Origin: Halorubrum xinjiangense
GTDB taxonomy: Archaea > Halobacteriota > Halobacteria > Halobacteriales > Haloferacaceae
Reading direction: 5' to 3'
DNA: 64,000 bases
NCBI RefSeq assembly: GCF_900102375.1
Contig: NZ_FNBO01000001.1
Coordinates: forward strand, 186,001-250,000
The translations under genes and the position numbers were made by a program. Below are positions 1 through 10,702 of the stretch, piece after piece (position 1 is the first letter of the stretch; every line of letters begins with the position of its first letter). A model generated the notes under the pieces. It saw only the letters and a program-made list of their open reading frames with translations, was not told the origin of the DNA and searched no databases.

Positions 1-428
1 GTGATCGTGAAGATGCCGGGGAACCCCAGCGGGACGATGACCGCCGCGCGCATGTACCGCTTGCCCGCGACGCGCACGTGGTTCAACAGCAGGGCGATCC
101 CCACCGCGAGGAACACCTTGATCACGAGCGAGACGGCGACGAACAGCCACGTCGTCGTCATCGACGTCCAGAACTGCGAGTCCCCGATCAGCTGGACGTA
201 GTTCGCCAGCCCGATCAGCTCGGCACCGCCGCCGATCACCGACCCGGCGAACGTCGCGTCGGTCAGCGAGATGTAGAAGAGATAGAAGATGGGGTACAGC
301 ATGAAGCTCGAAAAAAGCAACACGCCGGGCGCGACGAGGAGCAGCCCCCAGTCGCGACTGGAGAACGGCAACGCTGACTGCAGCCGCGCCAGTCCGCTCA
401 CGCCGGTTCCGGATTGCGAAGAGGCCAT
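1..428 (-). CDS. Sugar-type ABC transporter permease, MalF/UgpA-like (3' part beyond left edge)
   Basis: Inner-membrane permease of a carbohydrate-type ABC importer; only the first 142 or so codons are inside the window. The ATG (428-426) opens a short soluble N-terminus, then a hydrophobic helix near residues 28-52, the polar stretch with the SLTDATF-like segment usual after TM1 of MalF-type permeases, and further helices. The binding-protein gene ends 15 bp upstream on the same strand, and the ATPase gene is divergent about 1.5 kb away. A hairpin (433-459) lies just before the start and may limit permease translation relative to the binding protein. The substrate cannot be told from this fragment. 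Confidence 0.85.
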   Translation of the reverse strand, partial: MASSQSGTGVSGLARLQSALPFSSRDWGLLLVAPGVLLFSSFMLYPIFYLFYISLTDATFAGSVIGGGAELIGLANYVQLIGDSQFWTSMTTTWLFVAVSLVIKVFLAVGIALLLNHVRVAGKRYMRAAVIVPLGFPGIFTI

Positions 429-443
429 CGCTCCGGGAGGTGC

Positions 444-1748
<1,305 letters not shown>

Positions 1749-1806
1749 GTGGCTAGAACAAATGATGAATTATATTTTCATACATTTAGTGTTTGGGGTA
1801 CATCCC

Positions 1807-1824
1807 GATCGATCCGGATCGATC
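1807..1824. promoter_or_regulatory. Perfect 18-bp palindrome in divergent ABC promoter region
   Basis: GATCGATCCGGATCGATC is its own reverse complement. It lies between the divergent starts of the binding-protein gene (1748, minus) and the ATPase gene (1953, plus), 59 bp upstream of the former. It is a candidate binding site for a dimeric regulator; the identity of the regulator is not visible. Confidence 0.4.
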
Positions 1825-1872
1825 CGTGTCGACCGTGAGATTCGACGATCGACTGTCTCGGCGCAGCGGGTC

Positions 1873-1904
1873 GATATTTGAGAAGAGATTCTTCACCAAA
1901 TATC
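1873..1904. promoter_or_regulatory. Nested inverted repeat, candidate operator of the ABC transporter
   Basis: Outer arms GATATTTG (1873-1880) and CAAATATC (1897-1904) match perfectly. Inside them GAAGA (1882-1886) pairs with TCTTC (1890-1894). The AT-rich sequence stands out from the surrounding GC-rich DNA and ends 48 bp before the ATPase ATG. A TATA-like CATATG (1924-1929) lies between it and the start. This position suits a repressor or activator of the transporter. Function is inferred from symmetry and position only. Confidence 0.45.
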
Positions 1905-1952
1905 AGGAAAACAGCAAAGAACTCATATGCCAGCGGACCAGTTTTGAGGAAA

Positions 1953-3086
1953 ATGGCACGAGTCACGCTCGATACGCTCCGGAAGGAGTTCGACCGGGGA
2001 ACCATCGTCGCCGTCGACGACCTCGACTTAGAGATCGACGACGGGGAGTTCGTGACCGTGGTCGGGCCGTCGGGCTGCGGGAAGACGACCACGCTCCGGA
2101 TGGTCGCGGGGCTCGAAGAGCCGACGTCGGGTACCGTCCACTTCGACGACGAGGACGTCACGGAGATCCACGCGAAGGAACGCCCGGTCGCGATGGTGTT
2201 CCAGAACTACGCGTTATACCCGCACAAGACCGTCCGCGAGAACATGGCGTTCGGGCTCAAGATGAGCACCGACATGACGAAAGAGGAGCGCCACGAGCGC
2301 GTCCGCGAGATGGCGGAGATGATGGGCATCGCCGACCTCCTCGACGACAAGCCCGACGAGCTCTCCGGCGGGCAGAAGCAGCGCGTCGCGCTCGGCCGCG
2401 CCATCGCGCGCGAGCCCGAGGTGTTCCTCTTCGACGAGCCGCTCTCGAACCTCGACGCGAAGCTCCGCACGGAGATGCGCGCGGAGATCCAGAAGCTGCA
2501 AAAGGAGTTCGGCGTCACCGCGATGTACGTCACCCACGACCAGGAGGAGGCGATGACGATGGGCGACCGCCTCGCCATCTTAAACGACGGGAAGCTCCAG
2601 CAGGTCGGCGCGCCCACGGAGGTGTACCAGAACCCCGTGAACGAGTTCGTCGCCGGCTTCATCGGCTCGCCGTCGATGAACTTCCTCGACGTCGACGTGG
2701 AGACGGACGGAACGACGGCGACGATCCGCGACGAGTCCTCGGGGCTCGCGCTCTCGCTCAGCCGCGAGTACGTCGCCGGCCACGACATCGAAAGCGGCCC
2801 GTACACCCTCGGGATCCGCCCCGAGAACATCGAGATCATCGAGGAGCCGACCGGCGGGGAGACGCTCACGTCGACCGTCGAGGTCGTCGAGCCGATCGGC
2901 TCCGACAACTACGTCCACCTCGACGTGAACGAGGACTTCCTCGCGCGGTCGCCCGCCGACGTCCAGCCCGAGGCCGGCGACGAGGTCGGCGTCACCTTCG
3001 CGGAGGAGAATCTCCACCTGTTCGACGCCGAGACCGGCGAAGACGTGTTCCTCACCGACGAGGAGATCGCGGCCGCGGTCGCTTAA
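1953..3086 (+). CDS. ABC transporter ATP-binding protein, MalK/UgpC (MsmX) type
   Basis: 377-residue cytoplasmic ATPase that powers sugar uptake. Visible motifs are Walker A GPSGCGKTT (about residues 38-46), Q-loop VFQNYALYPH, signature LSGGQKQR, Walker B VFLFDEPLSNLD, the H-loop in VTHDQEEA, and a C-terminal TOBE/MOI region after about residue 240, as in MalK/UgpC. I chose the ATG at 1953 because the MARVTL start is typical of haloarchaeal UgpC-type proteins; an in-frame start 25 codons upstream would run through the operator-like repeat. A GAGG sits just before it. Divergent from the binding-protein gene. Confidence 0.95.
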   Translation: MARVTLDTLRKEFDRGTIVAVDDLDLEIDDGEFVTVVGPSGCGKTTTLRMVAGLEEPTSGTVHFDDEDVTEIHAKERPVAMVFQNYALYPHKTVRENMAFGLKMSTDMTKEERHERVREMAEMMGIADLLDDKPDELSGGQKQRVALGRAIAREPEVFLFDEPLSNLDAKLRTEMRAEIQKLQKEFGVTAMYVTHDQEEAMTMGDRLAILNDGKLQQVGAPTEVYQNPVNEFVAGFIGSPSMNFLDVDVETDGTTATIRDESSGLALSLSREYVAGHDIESGPYTLGIRPENIEIIEEPTGGETLTSTVEVVEPIGSDNYVHLDVNEDFLARSPADVQPEAGDEVGVTFAEENLHLFDAETGEDVFLTDEEIAAAVA

Positions 3087-3202
3087 GAGGGGTCGATTTT
3101 CGGATCGGGCCTTCGCTGTGAACCGATCGTTCGTACTTTCTCACCGTTTTGAGAGTGAGCGTCGTCGGTAGTGAGCAAGCCTCCGAGGGTTCGGTACCCC
3201 AG

Positions 3203-3628
3203 TCACTCCTCGAAGGACGCCGAATACACCCGCCCCTGAGTGTGATGTTCCGTCGCGGACACGTATCGAAACCCGCCGCTGCGCGTTGCCTCCACGCGGT
3301 AGCCCTGTGATGCTAACGCGTCGTTACAACCACTTTTGGCACCGTCGTCAACGCCGGCGACCAGCAGGTCCAGACGCTCTTGTGACTGTTGGTACTGAGC
3401 GTAGACCAGTTCGAGGTCGGCACAATCGGTCGATCCGTACGTGACAGTCCCTTCTACAAGTATCGTCTCGCCCTCGACCGTGATCGCAGGTGGAGAGTCG
3501 GCGTCGATGTCAGTTTCCACCTGTTCGAACGTGACGTCGAAACCGACCACCGGAAGCCTGTCGAGACACCCACCGCTGACGGTGGCGAGTACCGTTCCGG
3601 TTCCGGCGAGGAGGGCTCGTCGGTTCAT
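3203..3628 (-). CDS. Small predicted lipoprotein of unknown function
   Basis: About 141 residues. The N-terminus MNRRALLAGTG carries twin arginines, a hydrophobic core and a lipobox-like SGGC with Cys near residue 21, so it is probably a Tat-exported lipid-anchored surface protein. The rest is a small beta-rich domain with two further Cys (STDCADLELVYAQYQ and KSGCNDALAS) that could form a disulfide. An ATG four codons upstream (3640) is an alternative start. No family was recognised. It sits alone between the ABC ATPase and repeat copy A. Confidence 0.75.
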   Translation of the reverse strand: MNRRALLAGTGTVLATVSGGCLDRLPVVGFDVTFEQVETDIDADSPPAITVEGETILVEGTVTYGSTDCADLELVYAQYQQSQERLDLLVAGVDDGAKSGCNDALASQGYRVEATRSGGFRYVSATEHHTQGRVYSASFEE

Positions 3629-3710
3629 GGCTGAAACCACTTAAGCCAGCGGAATATGTGTTATCCCGGCCGTTTTGGTTCCGGATTATCCCTGTCTCGA
3701 ATCGGATACT

Positions 3711-3732
3711 ACGGGCCTTCGGAATGGCCCGT
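3711..3732. other. Short hairpin upstream of the lipoprotein gene
   Basis: ACGGGCC (3711-3717) and GGCCCGT (3726-3732) form a perfect 7-bp stem with an 8-nt loop, in the divergent spacer between the small lipoprotein gene and repeat copy A. No function can be assigned. Confidence 0.3.
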
Positions 3733-3780
3733 TCCGCGCGAGCATATTCCTGACAAGCAGGAGTTTTGGCAGCGCCTGGT

Positions 3781-4177
3781 TTATAAATAACTGGCTGCGG
3801 ATTGACCGAGAACACCGCCAAGGTCCCAGCCGTTCGCTTATAAATAGTTGACAACGGATCGGCGGCAAACACCTCCAAAGCCCCAGCCGCGAGGACTCGC
3901 GCGGCTTGCTGCGCGCCTCGCTCAGTCGCTGGCTCCTTCGCTGCGGTGCTTCCGTCGCCGTGCTTCGTCCTCGCGGCTGCCCCTTTGAGTCCCGCCCCGC
4001 ACAGCACCGCGCCTCACGCCTCCCCAGCCTCGTCGGTGGTCCTCCGCTTCGCTCCGGACAACCGACTCCAGCGAGGGACCGAAGGTCCCTCTGGCAGCCG
4101 GCGCGTAGCGCCGGCGACCTCGCGCGTGCTGACTCGCGGCCGCCGAGGGCGGCCGCTCGCAGGCACGCGCCACCGCA
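3781..4177 (+). ncRNA. Dispersed structured repeat, copy A (candidate noncoding RNA with tandem promoters)
   Basis: Two 57-bp units begin with TTATAAATA at 3781 and 3838; the body follows. Helix I pairs CAGCCGCGAGGAC (3884-3896) with GTCCTCGCGGCTG (3967-3979). It is preceded by CTCCAAAG and followed by CTTTGAG, which pair across a CCC/CCC internal loop. A conserved linker follows (about 3980-4031), then helix II (GTCGG 4032-4036 with CCGAC 4062-4066), extra hairpins near 4075-4115, helix III (GCGGCCGCC 4136-4144 with GGCGGCCGC 4148-4156) and the conserved end GGCACGCGCCACCGC. TTTATAAATAG recurs at 4184-4194. A TATA box at 3838 would place a transcript start near 3865-3870, just before the first helix. 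It lies between divergent genes (lipoprotein and mutL). Whether it acts as RNA is inferred. Confidence 0.7.
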
Positions 4178-4277
4178 GTTTTGTTTATAAATAGCGCACT
4201 CGCAGAGCTTCAGTCTGTCTCGCGTCGCCGCGGACGACAACGGCTTGAAGTGCGCGCTCGTCAGACGGAGCGTACGA

Positions 4278-6530
4278 ATGGAGCCGCCAGATATCGAGCG
4301 GTTGGACGAGCGGACCGTCCAGCGGATCGCGGCCGGTGAGGTCGTCGAGCGCCCCGCGAGCGTCGTGAAGGAGCTGGTCGAGAACAGCCTCGACGCGGGC
4401 GCGAGCCGCGTCGCGGTCTCCGTCGAGTCGGGCGGCACCGAGGGGATCCGCGTCCGCGACGACGGCGTCGGTATCCCCGAAGGCCAGCTGGAGGCGGCCG
4501 TCGCGGAGCACGCCACCTCGAAGATCGGCGACATCGAGGACCTCGACCGCGGCGTCGCCACGCTCGGCTTCCGCGGCGAGGCGCTGTACACCGTCGGCGC
4601 CGTCTCCCGACTGACGGTGCGGTCACGCCCCCCGGACGCCGAGGCTGGCGCGGAGATCACCGTCGAGGGCGGCGAGGTCGGCGAGGTCCGTCCCGCGGGC
4701 TGTCCCGCGGGGACGACCGTCGAGGTCGACGACCTCTTTTATAACACGCCGGCCCGCGAGAAGTTCCTCAAGCGGACCGCCACGGAGTTCGACCACGTGA
4801 ACACGGTCGTGACCGGCTACGCGCTAGCGAATCCCGACGTCGCGGTCTCCTTAGAACACGACGGCCGCGAGACGTTCGCGACCGAGGGGAACGGCGACCT
4901 CCGGTCGGCCGTCCTCGCCGTCTACGGCCGCGAGGTCGCCGAGTCGATGATCGACGTGGACTGGGCGCCGGAGGGCGAGGGGAACACGGACGGAGCGGCT
5001 GACGCCGACGAACCCCCGGTCAAGCGAGTCACGGGGCTGGTCTCGCACCCCGAGACGGCGCGCTCGACCCGCGACTACCTCTCGACGTACGTCAACGGCC
5101 GGTACGTCACCGCGAGCGCGCTCCGCGAGGCGACTCTCGACGCCTACGGCGGGCAGCTGGCGCCCGACCGCTACCCCTTCGCGGTCCTCTTCGTCGAGGT
5201 CCCGGCCGGCGACGTGGACGTGAACGTCCACCCGCGCAAGCTGGAGGTGCGCTTCGACGAGGAGCCCGCGGTCCGGTCAGCGGTCGAGACCGCCGTGGAG
5301 GAGGCGCTACTCGATCACGGCCTGATCCGCTCGACGGCGCCCCGCGGCCAGTCGGCGCCCGACGAGACCGCCGTCGAGCCCGAGACGCCAGACGTCGAGG
5401 CCGTCGGGGGCGCGAACACCGACCACGAGCGCGCCGCGCGTGAGGGGCGCGATTCCGGGGCGTCGGCGGGCGTCGCAGACTCGCCCGACGCCGGCGACGA
5501 CGCGTCGCCGACCGAATTGGACCCCTCGGACGACGCGGCCTGGGCGGTCGACGGCCTGGGCGGCGAGGACGCGGACGAAGACGCCCGTCCCTCGCCGCGG
5601 AGCTGGCAGGAGGACGCCGCGGGTCGCGATCCGGACCTGCCGACGGACCCCGGCGACGCCACAAGCGGGACCGACAACGCCGGGAGCGGGACCGGCGACG
5701 ACGCCACAGATACCCTGACCGACGCGGTCGACCGCGCCGCCGACAGCGCGGACGCGGGCGCGCCGTCCCGAACGCCCTCGGTCGACGAAGACACGCCGGC
5801 CCCGGGCGAGACGGAGTCCAGCGACGACGCGACGCGCCCGACCGCCCGATCGCGCTCCGCGACGCGACAGCGGACCCTCGACGGCGACGGGACGGAACGC
5901 GAGCGCGAGTTCGACTCGCTGCCCTCGCTGCGGGTGCTGGGACAGCTCCACGAGACGTACGTCGTCGCCGAGGTGCCGGACGGGCTCGTGTTGATCGACC
6001 AGCACGCGGCCGACGAGCGGGTGAACTACGAGCGGCTGAAGGCCGTCTTCGCGGACGGCGCGGACGCGCAGGCGCTCGCGGAGCCGGTCCGCATCGAGCT
6101 GACCGCGCGTGAGGCGGCGCTGTTCGAGGAGTTCGTCGACGACCTAGCCGATATCGGGTTCCGGGCGGAGCGCGCGGGCGACCGCGAGGTGGCGGTGACG
6201 GCGGTACCGGCGGTCTTCGACGCCGCGCTCGACCCGGACCTCCTGCGCGACGTGCTCTCCGCGCTGGTCGACGACGCCGCCGCGGCCGACGACCCGGTCG
6301 CGGACGTCGTGGACGAGCTCCTCGCCGACCTCGCCTGCTACCCCTCGATCACCGGGAACACCTCGCTGACCGAGGGGCGCGTCGTCGACCTCCTCGACCG
6401 CCTCGACGACTGCGAGAACCCCTACGCCTGTCCGCACGGGCGCCCGGTCGTGATCCGGCTCGACCGCGACGAGATCGGCTCCCGGTTCGAACGCGACTAT
6501 CCGGGTCACGGCGGGCGGCGCACGGAGTAG
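4278..6530 (+). CDS. mutL: DNA mismatch repair protein MutL (endonuclease type)
   Basis: 750-residue mismatch-repair ATPase and nicking endonuclease. The N-terminal GHKL ATPase domain shows ENSLDAG (about 35-41), DDGVGIP (about 61), ATSKI and GFRGEAL (about 97). The transducer region with NGRYV and VNVHPRK follows. A very acidic, low-complexity linker runs from about residue 350 to 550. The C-terminal domain has [12 protein letters not shown] (about 574-585), which fits DQHA-x2-E-x4-E, and CPHGRP (about 718), the metal-binding motifs of MutL proteins that cut DNA. I chose the ATG at 4278 because homologues begin close to the IERLDE motif. mutS is not next to it. Repeat copy A lies directly upstream. 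Confidence 0.96.
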   Translation: MEPPDIERLDERTVQRIAAGEVVERPASVVKELVENSLDAGASRVAVSVESGGTEGIRVRDDGVGIPEGQLEAAVAEHATSKIGDIEDLDRGVATLGFRGEALYTVGAVSRLTVRSRPPDAEAGAEITVEGGEVGEVRPAGCPAGTTVEVDDLFYNTPAREKFLKRTATEFDHVNTVVTGYALANPDVAVSLEHDGRETFATEGNGDLRSAVLAVYGREVAESMIDVDWAPEGEGNTDGAADADEPPVKRVTGLVSHPETARSTRDYLSTYVNGRYVTASALREATLDAYGGQLAPDRYPFAVLFVEVPAGDVDVNVHPRKLEVRFDEEPAVRSAVETAVEEALLDHGLIRSTAPRGQSAPDETAVEPETPDVEAVGGANTDHERAAREGRDSGASAGVADSPDAGDDASPTELDPSDDAAWAVDGLGGEDADEDARPSPRSWQEDAAGRDPDLPTDPGDATSGTDNAGSGTGDDATDTLTDAVDRAADSADAGAPSRTPSVDEDTPAPGETESSDDATRPTARSRSATRQRTLDGDGTEREREFDSLPSLRVLGQLHETYVVAEVPDGLVLIDQHAADERVNYERLKAVFADGADAQALAEPVRIELTAREAALFEEFVDDLADIGFRAERAGDREVAVTAVPAVFDAALDPDLLRDVLSALVDDAAAADDPVADVVDELLADLACYPSITGNTSLTEGRVVDLLDRLDDCENPYACPHGRPVVIRLDRDEIGSRFERDYPGHGGRRTE

Positions 6531-6649
6531 CGTTTCCGGGGCGACCCCGGCGATGCCGTGGGGAGAGTCGTGGCTCGGCGACGAGCGGAAATATCACGAC
6601 TGATACCCTCGGGGGGCAGTTTAACACGGTGGTTCTCCTGATCGATCAC

Positions 6650-8197
6650 ATGCTGATAGCAGCGGTGAAAGACAGCTACGGGGCGAAACTAGGCGCCGGC
6701 TACGTCGCGACGGGCGCGTTCGTTATCGCCGTCGGTCTGGTCACCGACGACGCCAACGCGACGGTCGTCGCGGCCGTCGCCGGACTGTTAACCTTGGGGT
6801 CGATCAACGCCGCCGAGACGATCGCGAGTGTCACCGAGATCGGCGCGCAGACACGGCGCGTCGCGAACGGCGACATCGATCAGGCGGTCCGGTCGACGCG
6901 GACCGACGAGTTCGGGCGACTGGCCGGATCGATCGAGGAGATGAGAGTCTCGCTGAAGGATCGCTTGGGGGAGATGGAGCGGACGCAGGACGAACTCGAA
7001 GACGCTCGGTCGGAAGCGACCGAGATGGCGGACCGATACCGACGGACCGCCGACCGCTACGCCGAGGTGATGGAGGAGGCGGCGACCGGCGACCTCACGC
7101 GGCGCGTCGACGTCGACGAAACCGACGAGAGCCTCGCGACCGTCGGCGAGTCGTTCAACCGGATGATGGACGACCTTCAGGGGACGGTGGAGACGGTACG
7201 AGAGATGGCCGACCGGATCGAGGCCGACGCCGGGGAGATGGCCGAGATGAGCAACGAGGTCGAGCAGCGCGTCGCCAGCGCGACAGGGAGCGCGACGACG
7301 ATCCGCGGGCAGGCGAGCGACCAGCGCGCCGAGCTGGAGTCCATCGCGGCCGACATCGAAACCGTCAGCGCGTCCGCCGAGGAGATCGCGGCGACCGTCG
7401 ACGACCTGTCTGACCGGAGCGAAACGGTCGCGGCGACGAGCGACGACGCCCGCAGCTCTTCCCAGAGCGCGCTCGACGAGATGGCCGAGGTCGAGTCGGA
7501 GGCGGAGCGCGCCGTCGACCGCGTCGAGCAGCTCCAAGACGGGATGGAAGAGATCACCGAGATCGTCGACATCATCGGCGAGATCGCCGAACAGACCAAC
7601 ATGCTCGCGCTGAACGCCTCCATCGAGGCCGCCCGCGCCGACGGCTCCGGCGACGGGTTCAGCGTCGTCGCCGAGGAGGTCAAGGGGCTCGCCGAGGAGA
7701 CGCAGTCGCGCGCGAACGAGATCGACAAGATGATCGACGACATCGCCGACCAGACCGAGGAGGTGACGGTCTCGATTCGGTCGACGCAGGAGCGCGTTCA
7801 GACCGGGACCGACACCGTCGAGTCGACGCTTTCCGACATCGAGGCGATCGCCGACTCCGTCGACGAGATCAGCCGCTCGCTCGGAGAGATCCGGCGGACG
7901 ACGGCCGACCAGGCGGACACGGTACAGGACACGGCGAACTCCGTCGACGACATCACGGAGCTGAGCACGGAGACCGCCGAGACGGCGGAGCAGACGGCGA
8001 CGGAGATCCAGGAGGGGCAGTCGGTTGTTGAGGACGTGTCCAGCTCGCTGCGGGAGTTCCAGACCGACGCCGTGACCACGCTTCAAGACCGAGTCGCGGC
8101 GTTCACCGTCGAGGGGGGTGAGTCCGCTTCCGGCGGTCCGGCGGCCGACTCCGGGACGGCGCACTCGCGGGCGACGACCGACGGGGGTGCGCGATGA
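6650..8197 (+). CDS. htrI: Sensory rhodopsin I transducer HtrI
   Basis: 515-residue two-helix transducer that carries the signal of sensory rhodopsin I to CheA/CheW. TM1 (about 12-32) and TM2 (about 39-58, [15 protein letters not shown]) match HtrI of Halobacterium closely. A HAMP region follows ([24 protein letters not shown]), then a long coiled coil and the conserved hairpin tip [20 protein letters not shown]. There is no large extracellular domain, which sets it apart from HtrII of Halobacterium salinarum. The start at 6650 aligns with known HtrI; a GTG seven codons upstream is possible. TTTAAC at about 6620-6625 is a fitting TATA box. Its stop overlaps the sopI start (ATGA), so the two are probably translated together. 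Confidence 0.94.
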   Translation: MLIAAVKDSYGAKLGAGYVATGAFVIAVGLVTDDANATVVAAVAGLLTLGSINAAETIASVTEIGAQTRRVANGDIDQAVRSTRTDEFGRLAGSIEEMRVSLKDRLGEMERTQDELEDARSEATEMADRYRRTADRYAEVMEEAATGDLTRRVDVDETDESLATVGESFNRMMDDLQGTVETVREMADRIEADAGEMAEMSNEVEQRVASATGSATTIRGQASDQRAELESIAADIETVSASAEEIAATVDDLSDRSETVAATSDDARSSSQSALDEMAEVESEAERAVDRVEQLQDGMEEITEIVDIIGEIAEQTNMLALNASIEAARADGSGDGFSVVAEEVKGLAEETQSRANEIDKMIDDIADQTEEVTVSIRSTQERVQTGTDTVESTLSDIEAIADSVDEISRSLGEIRRTTADQADTVQDTANSVDDITELSTETAETAEQTATEIQEGQSVVEDVSSSLREFQTDAVTTLQDRVAAFTVEGGESASGGPAADSGTAHSRATTDGGAR

Positions 8198-8937
8198 CGA
8201 GCGCCGTCACCGTCGCGTACGGCCTGGCGGCGGCCGCCTTCCTCGTCGGAGTCGGGATCGCTGCGGTCCTGTATACGAAACTGGAGGGATCGAGGGACCG
8301 CAGCCGACTGGCCGCGCTGGCGGTTATCCCCGGCTTCGCCGGGATATCGTACGTCGCGATGGCGTTGGGGATCGGAACGGTCACGATCAACGGGACCGAG
8401 CTCGTCGGGTTCCGCTATGTCGACTGGGTCGTCACCACGCCGCTCCTAGTCGGCTTCATCGGCTACGTCGCGGGCGCGTCCCGCCGCGCCATCGCGGGCG
8501 TGATGCTCGCCGACGCGCTGATGATCGCGTTCGGCACGGGAGCGGTCGTCGCTGACGGGACGCTCAAGTGGGCGCTGTTCGGCGTCTCCTCAGCGTTCCA
8601 CCTCTCGCTTTTCGCGTACCTGTACGTGGTGTTCCCGCGGACGGTTCCGAACGACCCGATGCAGAAGGGACTGTTCAGCCTGCTGAAAAACCACGTCGGA
8701 CTGCTGTGGCTGGCGTACCCGTTCGTCTGGCTGATGGGCCCCGAGGGGATCGCCTTCGCCGGTGCGGTCGGTACCGCGATGACGTACGTCTTCCTCGACG
8801 TGCTGGCGAAGGTGCCGTACGTCTACTTCTTCTACGCCCGACGGCAGGCGTTCATGGACGTGACGTCGGCGTCGACGGCGGCCGTCGAGGGCGACCCGAC
8901 CGCGCTCGGCGACGACGCCCCGACCACGGCCGACTGA
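8194..8937 (+). CDS. sopI: Sensory rhodopsin I
   Basis: 247-residue seven-helix retinal photoreceptor for phototaxis; forms a complex with HtrI. The Schiff-base lysine is K206 ([13 protein letters not shown]). The counterion region is [12 protein letters not shown] with D77, and H167 in [10 protein letters not shown] matches the functionally important His of SRI. The helix G and loop sequences agree with SRI rather than SRII or the proton pump. The position of the pump's proton donor (D96 in bacteriorhodopsin) is Phe here (LVGFIGY), consistent with a sensor. The first four bases overlap htrI. Confidence 0.94.
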   Translation: MTSAVTVAYGLAAAAFLVGVGIAAVLYTKLEGSRDRSRLAALAVIPGFAGISYVAMALGIGTVTINGTELVGFRYVDWVVTTPLLVGFIGYVAGASRRAIAGVMLADALMIAFGTGAVVADGTLKWALFGVSSAFHLSLFAYLYVVFPRTVPNDPMQKGLFSLLKNHVGLLWLAYPFVWLMGPEGIAFAGAVGTAMTYVFLDVLAKVPYVYFFYARRQAFMDVTSASTAAVEGDPTALGDDAPTTAD

Positions 8938-9034
8938 GTCGGCGGGCGTCTCGCCGCGGCCGACCGCCCGAGACTGCGTTCGTCCCGCGACCGCAGAGAG
9001 GTACGTTTTAGGCGACCCCGGTGGACCCACTGAC

Positions 9035-10195
9035 ATGGAACGCGTAGCGATCGTCGGCGCGTCGATGACCCGGTTCGGGCAGCGCGACGCCTGGGTGCGG
9101 GAGCTGCTGGCGGAGGCGGGCGCGGCCGCGCTCGACGACGCCGGCGTCGACGGCGACGACCTCGATCACCTGTACGTCTCGAACATGGCCAGCGGCGAGT
9201 TCGAGGGGCAGACCGGCGTCCCGAACGCGCTCGCCCACGACCTGGCGGCCCAGCCGGCCTACACCGCGCGGATCGACCAGACCTCCTCGTCGGGCGGCGC
9301 GGGCGTGTACGCCGCGTGGCAGTCGGTCGCCTCCGGCGCGAGCGACCTCACAATGTTGGTCGGCGGCGAGAAGATGACCCACCGGACGACGGCGGAGGCG
9401 ACCGACGTGATCGCGTCGCTCACCCACCCGGTCGAGTACAAACAGGGGGTCACGCTCCCCTCCTTCGCGGGGCTCACCGCCCGGCTCTACCTCGACACCT
9501 ACGACGCGCCGCGCGAGAGCCTCGGGAAGGTCGCCGTGAAGAACCACAAGAACGGCGTGGACAACCCCCACGCGCAGTTTCAAAAGGAGGTCGACCTCGA
9601 CACGGTCCTCGACTCGCCGATCGTCGCCGACCCCCTCCGCTTGTACGACTTCTGTCCGATCACGGACGGCTCCGCGGCGCTCGTGTTCTGTCCCGAATCG
9701 GTGGCCGAAGAGTACGCGCCCGACGGCAACTACGCCGTCATCTCGGGGATCGGCGGCGCGACCGACACCCACGTCGTCCACGAGCGCGCGGACCCGACGA
9801 CGATGGGCGGCGTCGTCGACTCCTCCGACATCGCCTACGAGATGGCCGGGATCGGCCCGGACGACGTCGACGTCGCGGAGCTTCACGACATGTTCACCAT
9901 CCTCGAGTTCCTCCAGAGCGAGGACCTCGGCTTCTTCGAGAAGGGCAAGGGGTGGAAGGCGGTCGAGGAGGGCGTCACCGACCGCGACGGCGACCTCCCG
10001 ATCAACACCTCCGGCGGCCTCAAATCGAAGGGCCACCCGCTCGGGGCCAGCGGCGTCGCACAGGTGTACGAGATAGTCCAGCAGGTCACGGGCGACGCCG
10101 GCCCGCGGCAGGTCGAGGCCGACACGGGCCTCGCCTGTAACGTCGGCGGGTTCGGGAACTGCGTGACCACGACGATTCTGGAGGGAAGCCAATGA
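9035..10195 (+). CDS. Thiolase family protein (acetyl-CoA acetyltransferase / SCP2-type)
   Basis: 386-residue thiolase-fold enzyme, likely making acetoacetyl-CoA from two acetyl-CoA or acting on longer acyl-CoA thioesters. It begins with MERVAIVGASMTRFG as in archaeal thiolases. The C-terminal half has NTSGGLKSKGHPLGASGV with the catalytic His, and CNVGGFGNC near the end. The SSSGGAG region near residue 85-90 fits the SCP2-like archaeal subgroup. Its stop overlaps the next start (ATGA), and the partner is an OB-fold DUF35 protein. In archaea such pairs work with HMG-CoA synthase in the mevalonate pathway, but other acyl-CoA roles are possible. Confidence 0.92.
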   Translation: MERVAIVGASMTRFGQRDAWVRELLAEAGAAALDDAGVDGDDLDHLYVSNMASGEFEGQTGVPNALAHDLAAQPAYTARIDQTSSSGGAGVYAAWQSVASGASDLTMLVGGEKMTHRTTAEATDVIASLTHPVEYKQGVTLPSFAGLTARLYLDTYDAPRESLGKVAVKNHKNGVDNPHAQFQKEVDLDTVLDSPIVADPLRLYDFCPITDGSAALVFCPESVAEEYAPDGNYAVISGIGGATDTHVVHERADPTTMGGVVDSSDIAYEMAGIGPDDVDVAELHDMFTILEFLQSEDLGFFEKGKGWKAVEEGVTDRDGDLPINTSGGLKSKGHPLGASGVAQVYEIVQQVTGDAGPRQVEADTGLACNVGGFGNCVTTTILEGSQ

Positions 10196-10671
10196 GCGAC
10201 CACGAGACGACTGACGACGCGGCCGGAAGCGACGGACGAGGGAGCGACGAGCCGGTGAACGGCGACGAACCGGCCTTCGAGGCGGCGGAGTACGCGGACG
10301 GGACGGTCACGTACCCGCCCCACACCGTGGGCCCGAACGGCGCCGAGCGCGTCGGGACGGTCGACCTCCGCGAGTACGCGGGCCGGGTCGTCACGTGGAC
10401 GACCTCGACCGCGACCCCGCCGGGCGTCCGCGAGCCCAACACCCTCGCTATCGTCGAGTTCGAAATGGACGACGGGTACGACGGACCGCCGGTCCGCGCG
10501 CTCGGGCAGATCGCGGAGCGCGGGGACGGCTCCGGGGAGACCTTCGACGTCGACATCGGCGACCGCGTCGAGCCCGTCTACGCCGACGAGCTGCGCGAGC
10601 CGGGCGCCGGCATCCGCGAGCCCGAGAGCCAGGAGTGGGACGGGTTCCGGTTCCGGCCGGTAGAGGAGTAG
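10192..10671 (+). CDS. OB-fold nucleic-acid/acyl-CoA associated protein (DUF35-like) without zinc ribbon
   Basis: 159 residues: a disordered acidic N-terminus (about 1-30), then a DUF35-type OB-fold (GTVDLREYAGRVVTWTTS, ALGQIAE, GDRVEPVYADEL). In archaeal thiolase complexes this protein bridges thiolase and HMG-CoA synthase and shuttles the acyl-CoA. Most members have an N-terminal four-Cys zinc ribbon; this one has no cysteine at all. It is translationally coupled to the thiolase gene by a 4-bp overlap. Confidence 0.85.
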   Translation: MSDHETTDDAAGSDGRGSDEPVNGDEPAFEAAEYADGTVTYPPHTVGPNGAERVGTVDLREYAGRVVTWTTSTATPPGVREPNTLAIVEFEMDDGYDGPPVRALGQIAERGDGSGETFDVDIGDRVEPVYADELREPGAGIREPESQEWDGFRFRPVEE

Positions 10672-10702
10672 TCGAAGGGGAGTCGGACTCGTTTTCCGCG
10701 GT

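Noticed and set aside
3686-4660. Long minus-strand frame rich in Arg and Ser across repeat copy A
   Set aside because: It runs through the structured element and antisense to mutL; composition is unlike haloarchaeal proteins, and equivalent frames differ between copies.
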